A DNA stretch of 64,000 nucleotides from JACVRW01 sp963846505 (lineage in GTDB: Bacteria; Actinomycetota; Thermoleophilia; Solirubrobacterales; Thermoleophilaceae): the NCBI GenBank assembly GCA_963846505.1, contig CAWJWD010000004.1, positions 682,001 through 746,000 on the forward strand, written 5' to 3'. The translations under genes and the position numbers were made by a program. The notes under the pieces were generated by a model. The model had not been told where the DNA came from. It did not search any database and saw only the letters and a list, made by a program, of their open reading frames with translations. Below, one piece after another: positions 63,235-64,000 of this stretch; the stretch's first letter is position 1, and every line of letters begins with the position of its first letter.

Positions 63235-64000
63235 CGAAGGCGTCGAGCGCCTCGGGGTCGGCGAGCGAGTCCCGGCTGGCGGCCCGCGCCGGGTCGGTGC
63301 CCATCAGGATCTTCTTGATCGGGACCTCGAGCTTCTTGCCCGACAGCGTCCGTGGCACGGCGTCCACCTGGACGATCCGGTCCGGCACGTGGCGCGGCGA
63401 GCAGTACTCGCGCAGGCGGCGGCGCAGCGTTCCCACGAGCTCCTCGTCGAGCGACGCTCCGTCGAGCACGACGAACAGCCACATCGTCGACTCCGACGCG
63501 TCCTCGCTGGGGACGTCGACGACGAGGCTGTCGAGCACCTCGTCCACCCCTTCGACGGCGCTGTAGAGCTCGCTCGTGCCCATGCGCACCCCGCCGCGGT
63601 TGATCGTCGAGTCCGAGCGGCCGTAGATCACCGAGCCGCCGCGCTCGTTGACCTCGAGCCAGTCGCCGTGGCGCCAGATCCCGGGATAGGTCTCGAAGTA
63701 GCTCTCGCGGTAACGGGCGCCGTCGGGGTCGTTCCAGAAGAACAGCGGCATCGAGGGCATCGGCTCGGTCAGCACGAGCTCGCCGACCTCGCCGATCAGC
63801 GGCTGGCCGTCCGGGTCGAAGGCCTGCACCGCCGCCCCGAGCGCTCGGGCCTGCAGCTCGCCGGCGTAGACCGGCAGCAGCGGGCAGCCGCCGACGAACG
63901 CCGTGCAGACGTCCGTGCCGCCCGAGGTCGAGAACAGCCACAGGTCGCGCTTGACGTGCTCGTAGACCCACTCGAAGCCCTCGACCGGCAGCGGCGAGCC
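63197..64000 (-). CDS. Acetoacetate-CoA ligase, C-terminal part (5' end outside the window)
   Basis: Activates acetoacetate to acetoacetyl-CoA. The visible 267 codons cover the adenylate-forming core with STSGGTDVCTAF, the YGRSDSTINRGGVRMGTSELY hinge and the C-terminal lid with RTLSGKKLEVPIKKIL, where the second Lys is the catalytic one. The frame runs open to the window edge (GSPLPVEGFEWVYEHVK). Its stop overlaps the end of the convergent gene by 38 bases. Possible functional link to the thiolase at 29844 (inference). Confidence 0.92.
   Translation of the reverse strand, partial: GSPLPVEGFEWVYEHVKRDLWLFSTSGGTDVCTAFVGGCPLLPVYAGELQARALGAAVQAFDPDGQPLIGEVGELVLTEPMPSMPLFFWNDPDGARYRESYFETYPGIWRHGDWLEVNERGGSVIYGRSDSTINRGGVRMGTSELYSAVEGVDEVLDSLVVDVPSEDASESTMWLFVVLDGASLDEELVGTLRRRLREYCSPRHVPDRIVQVDAVPRTLSGKKLEVPIKKILMGTDPARAASRDSLADPEALDAFVTLAREQVAPTR

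Overview
The window is 64 kb of very GC-rich chromosome (roughly 70% G+C by eye). The genes are tightly packed, with many 4-base GTGA/ATGA overlaps. The gene mix and the sequence style (F420-type Ddn-like oxidoreductase, CsoR, actinobacterial short-loop CydA, DUF58/VWA/MoxR operon, secreted propeller proteins with PKD-like domains, MMPL transporter with a C-terminal Cys-rich secreted domain) suggest a soil actinobacterium of the Thermoleophilia/Solirubrobacterales type. This placement is an inference; no rRNA is present. Six tRNA genes are visible (Leu-CAG, Pro-GGG, Gly-TCC, Trp-CCA, Leu-TAG, Leu-CAA), none with an encoded CCA.

Region 1 (1-12.8 kb): c-di-GMP enzymes (EAL, CHASE3-GGDEF), Mn/Fe superoxide dismutase, hybrid histidine kinase, haloalkane dehalogenase diverging from a Fur-family regulator, and a cytochrome bd operon continuous with a CPA2 antiporter and a Bax-inhibitor-1 protein. 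Region 2 (12.8-20.3 kb): HtrA-VWA and MoxR-DUF58-VWA operons that share a promoter-like block, with a two-component system between them, then CsoR with its own operator. Region 3 (20.3-31 kb): ABC-2 transporter, small enzymes, an mmpL gene broken by one base, an orphan 555-residue coiled-coil gene next to tRNA-Pro, an ArsR-type regulator and a thiolase. Region 4 (31-37 kb): a very large secreted beta-propeller protein and an M19-like dipeptidase.

Region 5 (37.1-51.5 kb) is the most striking. It lies between an intact tRNA-Gly(TCC) and a 29-bp copy of that tRNA's 3' end in the same orientation, which is the geometry of an island integrated at a tRNA. It carries a metal-ion cargo: a five-gene copper cassette (small membrane protein, a novel predicted N-terminal-His protein, CopC-CopD fusion, second small membrane protein, YcnI), a lipoprotein, a small winged-helix-like protein, a rearranged kdp potassium operon (order F-A-C-B, KdpD split into two genes, an extra 28-residue peptide before KdpF) with KdpE, and CorA. 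No integrase is visible.

Region 6 (51.6-59.3 kb): a CHASE2-nucleotide cyclase with unusual substrate-pocket residues faces an operon of a second giant propeller protein, a PycTM-like (DUF5706-like) membrane protein and an NHL/FecR secreted protein. This is a candidate cyclic-nucleotide signalling or Pycsar-like locus. Region 7 (59.4-64 kb): phosphotriesterase-family protein, three tRNAs, RlmA-type methyltransferase, small membrane proteins, an M28-like membrane protein and the C-terminal part of acetoacetyl-CoA synthetase.
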